From the NCBI RefSeq assembly GCF_000424285.1, contig NZ_AUJP01000003.1, positions 217,581-281,580 of the forward strand: 64,000 bases of DNA, in the 5' to 3' direction. The translations under genes and the position numbers were made by a program. This stretch comes from Butyrivibrio sp. MB2005 (GTDB lineage Bacteria; Bacillota; Clostridia; Lachnospirales; Lachnospiraceae). Under the pieces are notes generated by a model that did not search any database, was not told where the DNA came from, and worked only from the letters and a program-made list of their open reading frames with translations. Below are positions 45,364 to 54,878 of the stretch, in pieces (the stretch's first letter is position 1; each line of letters begins with the position of its first letter).

Positions 45364-45963
45364 ATGGAAATGAAAAAGTGTCCCAACGGACATTATTACG
45401 ACGCGTCTATACATGCATCATGCCCTTATTGCTCAGGAGCAAATAATTCCGGAGCAACATTACCTCTCGATAGCTTTGGCGGCGGAGACGGTGGTTCAGA
45501 GACTATGCCGCTCACAGGTGCAGTCCCTTCCGGTGGTTCGGACAAAACTATGGCTCTGCAGCAGGCGATGAATAACTCTGATTCCGATGATGGAAGAACA
45601 GTTGCCCTGATTAAAGAAGAGAAGGGCATTGATCCCGTTGTTGGATGGCTTGTATGCACTGAGGGTAAGGAAAAGGGCAGAGACTACCGTGTTCATGCTG
45701 ATAACAACTTTATAGGCAGAAGCGACAGAATGGACATCTGCATCCGCGGAGATGAGACCATATCGAGAGAAAATCATGCTATCCTCAGTTATGACACAGT
45801 GGAGAACAAATTCTTTTTCTCACCCGGAGATGGCAGAGCGATAGTAAGAGTAAACGGAAAAGCAGTTTTCCAGACAGTTGAGCTCGCACCTTATGATGAG
45901 CTCATAATCGGAAAAACTGCAGTCAGATTTATGCCATTCTGCTCAAAGGATTTCGTATGGTGA
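45364..45963 (+). CDS. zinc-ribbon FHA domain protein
   Basis: 199 aa, soluble, AAAGGAGACTG ribosome site. The N-terminus has a Cys motif (KKCPNGHYYDASIHASCPYC). A Ser/Gly/Met-rich linker with possible phosphorylation sites follows (~30-75: SETMPLTGAV, KTMALQQAM and RTVALIKEE all carry TMxL-type threonines). The FHA domain is at ~105-195 (NFIGRSDRMDICIRG, ISRENHAIL, then VRVNGKAVF). Threonine-bearing linkers in front of an FHA domain are a known autoinhibitory design in GarA/Rv1827-type proteins. The stop overlaps the next gene by seven bases. Confidence 0.83.
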   Translation: MEMKKCPNGHYYDASIHASCPYCSGANNSGATLPLDSFGGGDGGSETMPLTGAVPSGGSDKTMALQQAMNNSDSDDGRTVALIKEEKGIDPVVGWLVCTEGKEKGRDYRVHADNNFIGRSDRMDICIRGDETISRENHAILSYDTVENKFFFSPGDGRAIVRVNGKAVFQTVELAPYDELIIGKTAVRFMPFCSKDFVW

Positions 45964-47246
45964 AGACGCATAACTACAGTATGATACAGTTGTCCCACAA
46001 GACAAACCGTGAAGAAAACGGTGGACTTGAAAGAAAGAAAAGTGATTCTTCGGAAGAGACAGAAAATAGCGAAAATAAAGAAAACTCAGAAGAGAGTGAA
46101 TCGAACGGTGAGGATGTATCCGGTAAGAAAACAGATAGCAGCGATGTTTCAGAGGAGCTTAATTCTGAAGCCCAGAATGCGGTCGATACATTAATGAATA
46201 TCATGCAGGATAGGGAACAGACCGGAAAGCCTGAAGATGGACAGGAACTTCAGACTGAAACCACTGCGGAAACAGAATCATCTGAGACAACAAATTTCGG
46301 GAACAGGAATCTGTTCCCTATTGTTGGTGCAATCATAGCGCTGATTCTGCTGTTTCTTGGAATAATTCTGGTTGTGATCAATAAGAGAAAGACAGGTAAT
46401 GGTGAAGTGGACCCCTCTTACGAAAAAACAGGATATCCAGAAAATTATCCTGACAGAGCATCTGTGAAAATAAATAAGGTACCAAGGAGTTCACCCGCAA
46501 TCATAACTACCGTACATGGAGTCGGAAGCCGTCCGGCGCAGCAGGATTCCTTTGGAATATCCGACGTAGAGAATCCGGAGAACATCACAAAGAAGGGAAT
46601 CCTTGCAATTGTGGCCGATGGAATGGGAGGCCTTGAGGACGGTGACAGGGTGAGTCAGCTCGTCGTTGTCAAGATGTTGCAGGGATTTGATCAGGCAACA
46701 GGAGATGAGAATCCGGCAGATCTTCTTTTGTCTCTTCTTGACAGTGCCAATGATGCAGTTAATCGTGAACTGGGTTCAGAGAGACAGGGGCAGTGCGGAA
46801 GTACGCTTGTATCTGTTCTTGTAAAAAAAGATAAACTCTACTTCATATCGGTTGGAGACAGCCACATCTATTTATACAGATCAGGAACTCTTAAGCAGCT
46901 CAATCGCGATCACAATTATGCGGCTGAGCTTGATGAGATGGTCAGAAATGGTGAGATGTCTATAGAAGAAGCCATGACCAATCCCAAGCGTGCGGCACTT
47001 ACAAGCTATATAGGTATGGGAGATTTAGAACTGGTCGATCAGAATTCAAATCCCATTTTACTTAAGCAGCATGACAGAATACTTCTTATGAGTGACGGAG
47101 TATATGGAACACTCGGAGATGAGAATATCTGCCATGCCATGGATGTCCCGCTTAAAGAGAGTGGACAAATGATAAATGAAATGATCCGTGCAGAGAATAA
47201 ACAAAATCAGGATAATTATACCTGTATCTTAATGGAGATAACTTGA
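45957..47246 (+). CDS. PP2C-type protein phosphatase with N-terminal acidic region and TM helix
   Basis: 429 aa. Residues ~1-110 are Glu/Ser-rich and probably disordered, then a TM helix at ~120-142 ends in NKRK, which places the C-terminus inside and the acidic part outside. The PP2C domain runs ~175-429: HGVGSRPAQQDSFGI (metal Asp), VADGMGGLEDGDRVS (DGMGG), FISVGDSHIYLYR, LLMSDGVYGTL and the late DN-x-T (QDNYTCILM). All PP2C metal ligands are visible. It should remove phosphate from Ser/Thr on kinase or FHA partners. It overlaps the FHA gene upstream; the next gene starts three bases after its stop. Confidence 0.9.
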   Translation: MVKTHNYSMIQLSHKTNREENGGLERKKSDSSEETENSENKENSEESESNGEDVSGKKTDSSDVSEELNSEAQNAVDTLMNIMQDREQTGKPEDGQELQTETTAETESSETTNFGNRNLFPIVGAIIALILLFLGIILVVINKRKTGNGEVDPSYEKTGYPENYPDRASVKINKVPRSSPAIITTVHGVGSRPAQQDSFGISDVENPENITKKGILAIVADGMGGLEDGDRVSQLVVVKMLQGFDQATGDENPADLLLSLLDSANDAVNRELGSERQGQCGSTLVSVLVKKDKLYFISVGDSHIYLYRSGTLKQLNRDHNYAAELDEMVRNGEMSIEEAMTNPKRAALTSYIGMGDLELVDQNSNPILLKQHDRILLMSDGVYGTLGDENICHAMDVPLKESGQMINEMIRAENKQNQDNYTCILMEIT

Positions 47247-47249
47247 TAT

Positions 47250-48521
47250 ATGGACGAAACCAGAATCCAGGAACCTCCTTTTGCTCTGCCTTATGAGACT
47301 ATAATTCACGGAAGATATCTTGTACAGAATGTTATAGGTTTCGGCGGTTTTGGCATAACCTACAGGGGAATGGACTTAAAGGAAAACAGAAGTGTTGCCA
47401 TAAAGGAGTATTATCCCAACGGGGTTGTTACCAGAGTACCGGGAACGGTTGCTGTAGATGTGCGGGGTTCGCATGATTCCTATAAAAACGGTATTGATAA
47501 ATTCCTTCAGGAAGCAAGGATTATTTATCATTACAGGAATCCCTATATACTGACCATTTTCAGCCTGTTCGAGGAAAACTATACCGCATATTATGTGATG
47601 GAATATCTGACGGGATGTGATCTGAAGCATGTGCTTTCGCAGCATGGAGGAAGGCTTTCCTGGCAGGAACTCAAAAATATAGTTTTACCGGTCATGGATG
47701 CGCTTGCTGTCATCCATCAGGACGGTGTTGTTCACAGAGATATCAGCCCTGACAATATATACGTGTGTGCTGATGGCAGTCCAAGGCTAATAGATTTCGG
47801 AACAGCCAGGTTCTTTTCAGGAAGCAGTGAACTCACGGTAATAATCAAAAAGGGATACGCTCCTCCCGAGCAGTATTCCTCTAAATCAGGCCAGGGACCG
47901 TGGACGGACGTCTATGCAATGGGAGCGACAATTTACAAATGTCTTACCGGAGTAATGCCTCCCGAATCTTTGGACCGCGTAAGAAACGATACACTGATAC
48001 CACCGGAGAACATGGGCTCTGATGCACCTATGAATGTGAACAGAGCAATTATGAAGGCTATGTCTCTGTCTGAGTATCAGAGATTCGCTTCGATGTATGA
48101 ATTCAGAAACGCGCTGGAATCAGCGGATGAGGTTGGCTTTACTTCTCCGGCAAATTTTTTCTCGGGATTTGCAGACAGATTTTTAGGAAGATCCATATCA
48201 TTTAAGAACGGAGCCAAAAGGATTGTTTGTGCATCGGGGATTTATGCGGGGCAGATAATCAATATAGATTCGGATTTGGTATTTGGGCGTGATCCGAGCT
48301 GCAACCTTCTTTTCCCCAAGAGTTCTGCGGGAGTGAGCAGGATACACTGCCAGATAATGGTCACGAATGGTGGCGCAGATTGCATGCTGTTGGACTGCGG
48401 ATCAACGTATGGGACTTTTTTAAACGGAGTGAGACTTACGGCAGGTGTGCCGGAAAGACTTGAAAACGGAAGCATTTTCAGTTTCGGACAGGATAACAGT
48501 TTCCGGTTTGAGGACAGATGA
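47250..48521 (+). CDS. soluble Ser/Thr protein kinase with C-terminal FHA domain
   Basis: 423 aa. The kinase domain (~25-290) has the P-loop IGFGGFGITYRG, VAIKEYYPNG with the catalytic Lys, VVHRDISPDNIYV and LIDFGTARFF; the activation loop ends KGYAPPEQYS. The FHA domain (~335-423) shows VFGRDPSCNLLFP, VSRIHCQIM, CGSTYGTFLNGVRL. No TM helix and no zinc ribbon, unlike the three kinases downstream. A kinase joined to its own reader could be an autoregulated hub. The stop overlaps the next PP2C gene by four bases (ATGA). Confidence 0.92.
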   Translation: MDETRIQEPPFALPYETIIHGRYLVQNVIGFGGFGITYRGMDLKENRSVAIKEYYPNGVVTRVPGTVAVDVRGSHDSYKNGIDKFLQEARIIYHYRNPYILTIFSLFEENYTAYYVMEYLTGCDLKHVLSQHGGRLSWQELKNIVLPVMDALAVIHQDGVVHRDISPDNIYVCADGSPRLIDFGTARFFSGSSELTVIIKKGYAPPEQYSSKSGQGPWTDVYAMGATIYKCLTGVMPPESLDRVRNDTLIPPENMGSDAPMNVNRAIMKAMSLSEYQRFASMYEFRNALESADEVGFTSPANFFSGFADRFLGRSISFKNGAKRIVCASGIYAGQIINIDSDLVFGRDPSCNLLFPKSSAGVSRIHCQIMVTNGGADCMLLDCGSTYGTFLNGVRLTAGVPERLENGSIFSFGQDNSFRFEDR

Positions 48522-49276
48522 GGGATCAGATGTTTGAAAAGAAAAGAAAGAAAAAGCTGACTGTCTTTGGCTATACCAGTAAAGGCGGAAGAGATGAGAA
48601 CGAGGATACGGCAGGTATTTTCGATGACGGGGCCAGTAGCATTCTGGTAGCTGTGGCAGATGGACTTGGAGGTCACGGAGGCGGAAAAGCAGCTTCACAG
48701 GCAGCCATTGATTCAATCCGTGATGATTTCAAAAGGTACAGCATCAAGGAACCGGAGGAATTTAATATCTGGTTCCAGAAGGCTAATCAGAAAGTTCTCG
48801 ACATGCAGATGAGGGAATGTGAGATGAAAACTACTCTCGTCGCTATGGTCATGGATAATGAGACAGCTATGTGGGCGCATATAGGGGATTCCAGGTTGTA
48901 TCACTTTGTAGACGGGAAATTGGAATTTTGCACTTTTGACCACAGCGTATCCCAGATGGCTGTTCTTCGCGGAGAAATAACTCAGGAAGAGATTAGGGGA
49001 CATGTCGACAGGAACAGACTACTGAAGGCTCTTGGGAGGGAGGAGACAATAAGTATTGATGTCTCACCAATAGTGGAGCTTGCGGGAGCTGAACATGCAT
49101 TTCTGTTATGCAGTGACGGATTCTGGGAATATGTGCTGGAAGAAGATATGCAAAAGACCTTGAAGGCCGCGGAGTCGGCAGAGGACTGGATTAAACGTAT
49201 GCTGCTGATACATGAGCAAAATGCAAAAGAAGGATGTGACAACAATTCAGCTGTTGCTGTTATATATAGTGCCTGA
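48518..49276 (+). CDS. PP2C-type protein phosphatase, soluble
   Basis: 252 aa, no membrane segment. Metal and catalytic motifs: GRDENEDTAGIF, VAVADGLGGHGGGKAAS, AHIGDSRLYHF, FLLCSDGFWEY and a late CDNNSAVAVI. It is probably the cytoplasmic antagonist of the kinases in the cluster; a second, membrane-bound PP2C is encoded at 45957. It overlaps the kinase-FHA gene by four bases, so coupled translation is expected. Confidence 0.92.
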   Translation: MRDQMFEKKRKKKLTVFGYTSKGGRDENEDTAGIFDDGASSILVAVADGLGGHGGGKAASQAAIDSIRDDFKRYSIKEPEEFNIWFQKANQKVLDMQMRECEMKTTLVAMVMDNETAMWAHIGDSRLYHFVDGKLEFCTFDHSVSQMAVLRGEITQEEIRGHVDRNRLLKALGREETISIDVSPIVELAGAEHAFLLCSDGFWEYVLEEDMQKTLKAAESAEDWIKRMLLIHEQNAKEGCDNNSAVAVIYSA

Positions 49277-49312
49277 TTTTTACCCAAAAATAATAAAGGT
49301 GGTGAGTGTAAG

Positions 49313-50989
49313 ATGAAGAAAACTTTGAGAAAAAGCATTATCTGGCTGAGTGTATTGTGTATGCTTATGGGTTTTTCCAGGACAGAGGCGTATGCCGCTG
49401 AAAATGAGGCGGTACCTGAAATTCATATCGACAGATACACTGTGAGCGATGAGGAGATAAAAATATATGTCAATCAGAACCAGAGCGATTCTTCCTGGGT
49501 ATCCGGTGACAATACCAAGGTGATGTTTGGTTCCAAGGAACTCAGCACGCCCAATATCCAGAAGTTTTCTGACAGTCCTGTGAAGGTCACATATAAATGT
49601 CTCATAGATGTTTCGGGATCTATGAGCCAGGACAGAATTGATACTGCTAAAGAAATCATAAAGCATATCGCATCAGCCAAAAGACCTGAGGATAATATAA
49701 CTATTACTGCCATGGGCAACGATATCATAAGGTCAGATTATCTGACAGATGCTCTTGAGATTTCCGAAAAGGTATCCGGAATCAGTGTCACCAGGGAGGA
49801 TACCAATCTTTACTACGCCATAGTGGAAGAGATTAAGGAACTCAAAACAATAGACGAGGTCGGAACAAAAAGATGTCTTGTAATTTTCTCAGATGGTGCC
49901 GATGATCAGGCAACTGGCATAACCAGAGAAGAAGCTACAAAGGCAGTTACCGATAGCCACATACCTGTATTTACGGTCGCAATGCCTAAAAATAAAGACA
50001 AGAAAAGTGACCAGGAGATGGCTAAGATCCTGGGTAGCTTCGCGAGGATTTCTTCAGGCGGAGTTCACTATTATACCCCGGATTTCGAGGGATCTGATCT
50101 TGCGTTAATCGGAGATCAGATTGTCAATAAAGTAGATAATTCACTTATTTTCACAGAGGATATAAGAGAGCTTGATACAACGGAAAAGGCTCACGAATTA
50201 AAGATTACCGTAAAGACATCAGAGGGAAATGCAGAAGATGTAATTGATGTTGCGGAGAGTGATGTCAAGAGAATCAAGGAGATTCAGGAAGAGTTGGAAC
50301 CTGAGCCCGAACCTGAGCCTGAGCCCGAACCTGAACCGGAGGTAGTTGAGGAGCAGGTGACAGAGCCTGTTGAACAGATTGTGGAGGAGCCTCAGGAGAA
50401 ACTCATATTCGGTATGAAGCCCATGCTCTTCTATATTGTTCTGGCTGCCATAATTCTTCTGCTCATTTTAATTGGAGTAATAATTTATCTTAAGACGAGG
50501 GATAACGAGACCGGATATCAGAGCGACTACGATGGAGGCGTCGATGATCTCGGAAATACAATGGGCGGAGTAGATGATATAGGAGTTACGGGAGACGTTT
50601 CGGATTTGAATGGTGTAACCATGCCGTTTGAGGAGTCTCATGCTACTCCCACTGTAGGTTTTGATACTAAGCCTGCAGGCAAGGTCTATCATATCACTCT
50701 TACCAGAATGGGTAAGGAAGTTGGTGATAACGGCATCCTGAAATTCGATATGAGCGATAAGTACACGATAGGACGAAGTGCTTCAAAATCAAAGCTTGCA
50801 ATCACAAATGATTCAGCTCTTTCAGGACTGCATTGCACAATGTTCGTGAAGAATAACCGTGTATACATAAAGGATGAAGGAACGACAAATGGAACATTTG
50901 TAAATGGCGTGCCGATCACGGGTGAATTTGCACTTGAGAGTGGAGATACGCTGATCCTGGGATCCTATGAGTATAGAGTAACCTGGTAA
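49313..50989 (+). CDS. exported VWA domain protein with TM helix and C-terminal FHA domain
   Basis: 558 aa, GGTGGTGAG upstream. Residues 1-~28 form a signal peptide ending AYA-AEN. The VWA domain (~80-270) has the MIDAS motif LIDVSGSMSQDR and FSDGADDQ. A Glu-Pro repeat (~328-345) may span the wall. The TM helix is at ~370-392 (FYIVLAAIILLLILIGVII). The FHA domain (~460-558) includes YTIGRSASKSKLAITN, SGLHCTMFV and DEGTTNGTFVNGVPI. By topology the VWA is outside and the FHA inside, so it could couple an outer ligand to phospho-signalling. This arrangement is uncommon. Confidence 0.9.
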   Translation: MKKTLRKSIIWLSVLCMLMGFSRTEAYAAENEAVPEIHIDRYTVSDEEIKIYVNQNQSDSSWVSGDNTKVMFGSKELSTPNIQKFSDSPVKVTYKCLIDVSGSMSQDRIDTAKEIIKHIASAKRPEDNITITAMGNDIIRSDYLTDALEISEKVSGISVTREDTNLYYAIVEEIKELKTIDEVGTKRCLVIFSDGADDQATGITREEATKAVTDSHIPVFTVAMPKNKDKKSDQEMAKILGSFARISSGGVHYYTPDFEGSDLALIGDQIVNKVDNSLIFTEDIRELDTTEKAHELKITVKTSEGNAEDVIDVAESDVKRIKEIQEELEPEPEPEPEPEPEPEVVEEQVTEPVEQIVEEPQEKLIFGMKPMLFYIVLAAIILLLILIGVIIYLKTRDNETGYQSDYDGGVDDLGNTMGGVDDIGVTGDVSDLNGVTMPFEESHATPTVGFDTKPAGKVYHITLTRMGKEVGDNGILKFDMSDKYTIGRSASKSKLAITNDSALSGLHCTMFVKNNRVYIKDEGTTNGTFVNGVPITGEFALESGDTLILGSYEYRVTW

Positions 50990-51074
50990 TAAGTCAGTCT
51001 GATTATTTAAAATGATAAACAGTAAGCTTTCCCTGTTTAGTGGAGAGCGGAATGCTTGTCGGATAAGGGGCTAT

Positions 51075-52859
51075 ATGGATATACAAAATCTGTGTCCCAA
51101 CTGCATGAGAGAATTAAAACCCGGGGATAAATTCTGCCAGTTCTGCGGCTATCAGAAAGGCTCTGAAGCAGCAAGATCACCGCATGTTCTAAAGCCTTTT
51201 ACTATCCTTCAGGGTAAATACCTTGTCGGGAATGTACTGGGTGAGGGTGGTTTTGGTATAAGTTATATCGGTTTTGACTTAAACCTTGAGATCAGGATAG
51301 CCATTAAAGAATTCTATCCGAACGGATTTGTTTCCAGAGAGGCTGATATCAGGAGCACCGTTAGCAATTATACTACAGCTGATCACAGCCAGTACGAAAA
51401 ATGGAAAGACAGCTTTGTTCGTGAAGCCAGAAGCCTTGCCAAGTTTTCTGATCTCCCCGGAATAGTACATGTCAGGGATTATTTTCAGGAAAATAATACT
51501 GCATATATCGTCATGGATTTCATCTCCGGAGAGACTCTGAAAGAACATCTGAAAAAATGTGGCGGAAGGATGTCTGTGGATGAGACGATGTCTATGATGC
51601 TGCCGGTGATACAATCGCTTGCCAGAGTGCATGAGGCGCATATAATCCACAGGGATATCAGCCCTGATAATATTATGGTTGATGACCACGGTAATATCAG
51701 GCTTATAGATTTCGGAGCTGCAAGAGACTTTGGTGGAGCGGATGAAAAGAGTCTGTCCGTTCTGTTAAAACCTGGATTTGCCCCTGAGGAACAGTACAGA
51801 TCCAAGGGTAATCAAGGACCCTGGACTGATGTATATGCTCTCTGTGCAACAATCTACAGATGTATTACGGGAGAGAAACCTCCGGAATCCATGGAGAGGA
51901 TGCGCGCGGATACGATCAGAAAGCCCTCTTCCTATGGAATTCAGATAAGCGCTTCACAGGAAGCTGCTCTTATGTCTGGACTTGAAGTCTATGCGGAGAA
52001 GCGCATACAGACCATGGGAGAGCTGGAAGCCAGGTTGTATGGCAGGACGTCTTATTCAACCTCAGGCAATGCATCAGTAACCATGCCGGATACCCGGGGC
52101 GGTGCTGCATATATGCAGTATGGTGATGATTCGGTTACGCGTCCCTTGTCCGGTAATAATATGCAGAACTATGATTCTTCCGCAAAACCGGTGAATGGAT
52201 CAAAAGGCAGTAAGGGTGTCCTGGTAGGCGTTATAGCTGTACTTGGCGTAGCCATAGCTGCACTTATCGGATTCATTGTTTTCAGTAATATGAAAAACGG
52301 TTCGGGGACAGGAAGCGACGAGATGAATTATGCTACCCGTGATAATGCCCCCGCTTATTCCGATATGCAGACGGAGCCGGTTAAAGAGCAGACTACAGAA
52401 GATACTATTGCAGAAAAGACTGAAACGTCTGATGAGATGCAGGAAGATAATCCTGTATCTGAAGAAGTAGCGCAGCAGGAGCCGGAAGTAACCGTAGAAC
52501 CTGCTACTGAAACAGAAGAAGTATCCGATGAGCTCAATGATGCAAGCGATGAAGCAGCAGAAGAAGTCAGTTCCATCGAGGATGAGTACATTCTGTATGA
52601 TTCAGATTCGAGGATTTATCCCAGGTCTTTATTTGAGTCCATGACGGATGAGGAGCTGCGTCTTGCAAGGAATGAGATCTATGCCAGACATGGCAGGATG
52701 TTTACAAGCGAAGATCTGCAGGAATATTTCTATTCAAAATCCTGGTACAGACCTGAGTACACACCTGAAGAATTTGACGCGATGCAGGAATACATTTTCA
52801 ATGATTATGAGAAAGCTAACAGAGATATGATCAAGGAAGTAGAGAATAAGAGAAAGTAG
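51075..52859 (+). CDS. zinc-ribbon Ser/Thr kinase with TM helix and outer YARHG domain
   Basis: 594 aa from ATG 51075 (AAGGGG ribosome site); an upstream ATG at 51012 is less likely. Zinc ribbon at ~5-26 (CPNCMRELKPGDKFCQFCG). Kinase at ~45-310: LGEGGFGISYIGFD, IAIKEFYPNGFVSRE, HRDISPDNIMV, LIDFGAARDF, then KPGFAPEEQYRSKGNQGP. TM helix ~381-402. An acidic Glu/Thr-rich linker (~410-505) leads to a YARHG domain (~525-590: LARNEIYARHGRMFTSEDLQ...SWYRPEYTPEEF). YARHG is a presumed extracellular binding domain. First of three near-identical kinases in tandem. Confidence 0.92.
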   Translation: MDIQNLCPNCMRELKPGDKFCQFCGYQKGSEAARSPHVLKPFTILQGKYLVGNVLGEGGFGISYIGFDLNLEIRIAIKEFYPNGFVSREADIRSTVSNYTTADHSQYEKWKDSFVREARSLAKFSDLPGIVHVRDYFQENNTAYIVMDFISGETLKEHLKKCGGRMSVDETMSMMLPVIQSLARVHEAHIIHRDISPDNIMVDDHGNIRLIDFGAARDFGGADEKSLSVLLKPGFAPEEQYRSKGNQGPWTDVYALCATIYRCITGEKPPESMERMRADTIRKPSSYGIQISASQEAALMSGLEVYAEKRIQTMGELEARLYGRTSYSTSGNASVTMPDTRGGAAYMQYGDDSVTRPLSGNNMQNYDSSAKPVNGSKGSKGVLVGVIAVLGVAIAALIGFIVFSNMKNGSGTGSDEMNYATRDNAPAYSDMQTEPVKEQTTEDTIAEKTETSDEMQEDNPVSEEVAQQEPEVTVEPATETEEVSDELNDASDEAAEEVSSIEDEYILYDSDSRIYPRSLFESMTDEELRLARNEIYARHGRMFTSEDLQEYFYSKSWYRPEYTPEEFDAMQEYIFNDYEKANRDMIKEVENKRK

Positions 52860-52867
52860 GTTATTTT

Positions 52868-54829
52868 ATGGATATCAGCAATATCTGTCCGAACTGTATG
52901 CGCGAAATGGGGAAGGATGACACCTTCTGCAGCAATTGCGGCCATAATCGTGAATCCGGTGAAAAAGAATCCACACATGCTCTAAAGCCTTTTACTATTT
53001 TACAGGGAAAATATCTTGTAGGAAATGTAATAGGCGAAGGCGGCTTTGGAATAACTTATATAGGACTTGATCTGAATCTTGAGATACGTATTGCTATCAA
53101 AGAATTCTATCCGAACGGATTTGTTACCAGAGAATCCGCTGTCACCAGTGTTGTCACCAATTACGCATCCAAAGACAGCGCTCAGTTTGAGAAGTGGAAG
53201 GATAGTTTTGTAAAAGAGGCCAGAAGCCTTGCAAAGTTTTCAAATCTCCCTGGCATAGTCCATGTCAGGGACTTTTTCCAGGAAAATAATACAGCATATA
53301 TTGTAATGGAATATGTTGAGGGTGAGACACTGAAAAACTACCTTAAGAACAGAGGTGGTAGAATTCAGGTGCAGGAGACCCTCTCTATGATGCTGCCTGT
53401 AATCCAGTCACTTGCACGTGTTCATGAGGCTCAGATAGTCCATAGAGATATCAGCCCGGATAATATTATGATTCAGGATGATGGCGCGGTTAAACTTATT
53501 GATTTCGGAGCCGCAAGGGACTTTAGCGCAGGTGATGAGCGGAGTATGTCAGTCCTTCTAAAACCAGGATTTGCCCCGGAGGAGCAGTACAGATCAAAGG
53601 GAAATCAGGGACCTTGGACAGATGTCTATGCGCTATGCGCAACCATCTATCGCTGTATTACCGGTGAAAAACCACCGGAATCAATGGAGAGAATGAGGCA
53701 GGATGACATCAAAAAGCCATCCTCTTATGGTATACAGATAAGTCCATCGCAAGAAGCTGCCCTTATGCAGGGACTTGAGGTATTTGCTGAAAAGCGCATC
53801 AAGACTATGGGTGAGCTTGAGGCTAAACTATACAATTTAAACACAGCGCATACCGGTGTAACTGAATCTACACCATATGTTCCTGAGATGACTGCCGGTC
53901 CTTCTACTGCTTATTTAGCGCCTCCTATACAGGCTACGGATAATAGCAAAAATAAGAAACTGCTTTATATAGCAATTATCGGTGCTTTGGCTGCAGCTAT
54001 TGTGATTCTTGGGGTAATCCTTGTGGTGAATATGTCAGGTTCGAGGACTCCGGCTGAGACTGAAGAAATGGCCTATATGGGAACTGAAGGCTCCGGAGGT
54101 GTATCGGGACAGCTTGAAGGAGCAGGTCCGGGTGGTGAAGGAGATATTGTTGCGGAAGACGGAACTACCGGGGAGGTAGATGCTTCGACAGAAGAAGCTG
54201 ATAGTGTAACCGATGAATCTGCCGCTCAGGAAGAGCTTGAGAAGCAGAAAGAGGAAGAAGCGAAAAAAGCAGAGGAAGAGCAAAGGCAGAGGGAAGAAGA
54301 GGAAAAGAGAAAGGAAGAAGAAAGGGAGCTTGCAATCCACAGATATGAGATAGTCTGTCAGGATATGTCATGGATTGAGGCATATTATGAATGCGTCAGC
54401 AAGGGCGGCTATCTGGTTAATATCAATTCCATAGAAGAGTACAACTATATCATCGATCAGATAAAGCGGGAAAACCGGGATGAGCTCCTCTACTATATCG
54501 GGGCTAAGCGTGATCCCAATGAGAGTGACGGTCAGAATGCCCTCGAATACCACTGGGTAAAACAGGATAACAATATGGGCAGGGATATCCTGAACGGAGA
54601 TAATGGAAATCCCATCTATCGAAATATGTGGCTGAGTGGTGAACCCGGCTTTGGCTCAACAGACAACGATGGCAATGTTTATATCGAGCAGTATATAGAC
54701 CTGATTCGTATTAAAAACAAGGAAAACGATACCTTCAATTATTTTCTGAATGACATTCCCTCTGACGTACTGGAAATCGTACCTTCATACTCAGGAAGGA
54801 TTGGATACATCTGTGAATATGATGATTAA
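52868..54829 (+). CDS. zinc-ribbon Ser/Thr kinase with TM helix and outer C-type-lectin-like domain
   Basis: 653 aa, eight bases after its neighbour. Zinc ribbon (CPNCMREMGKDDTFCSNCG), kinase (~45-310) with VIGEGGFGITYIG, IAIKEFYPNGFV, HRDISPDNIMI and LIDFGAARDF, TM helix ~363-385, a Gly-rich then Glu/Lys-rich coiled-coil linker (~440-485), and an outer domain (~490-653). That domain has CTLD features: MSWIEAYYECVSKGGYLVNI, YIGAKRDPNES, MWLSGEPGFGS, late NDIPS and GYICEYDD. CTLDs bind glycans, proteins or ice; two Cys consistent with a disulfide are present. A kinase sensing through a lectin-like domain is rare in bacteria. Confidence 0.88.
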   Translation: MDISNICPNCMREMGKDDTFCSNCGHNRESGEKESTHALKPFTILQGKYLVGNVIGEGGFGITYIGLDLNLEIRIAIKEFYPNGFVTRESAVTSVVTNYASKDSAQFEKWKDSFVKEARSLAKFSNLPGIVHVRDFFQENNTAYIVMEYVEGETLKNYLKNRGGRIQVQETLSMMLPVIQSLARVHEAQIVHRDISPDNIMIQDDGAVKLIDFGAARDFSAGDERSMSVLLKPGFAPEEQYRSKGNQGPWTDVYALCATIYRCITGEKPPESMERMRQDDIKKPSSYGIQISPSQEAALMQGLEVFAEKRIKTMGELEAKLYNLNTAHTGVTESTPYVPEMTAGPSTAYLAPPIQATDNSKNKKLLYIAIIGALAAAIVILGVILVVNMSGSRTPAETEEMAYMGTEGSGGVSGQLEGAGPGGEGDIVAEDGTTGEVDASTEEADSVTDESAAQEELEKQKEEEAKKAEEEQRQREEEEKRKEEERELAIHRYEIVCQDMSWIEAYYECVSKGGYLVNINSIEEYNYIIDQIKRENRDELLYYIGAKRDPNESDGQNALEYHWVKQDNNMGRDILNGDNGNPIYRNMWLSGEPGFGSTDNDGNVYIEQYIDLIRIKNKENDTFNYFLNDIPSDVLEIVPSYSGRIGYICEYDD

Positions 54830-54878
54830 GAGGCGATGAACAAATGTCAATTCTTCAAAAAAGGAGCATTCAAACAGC

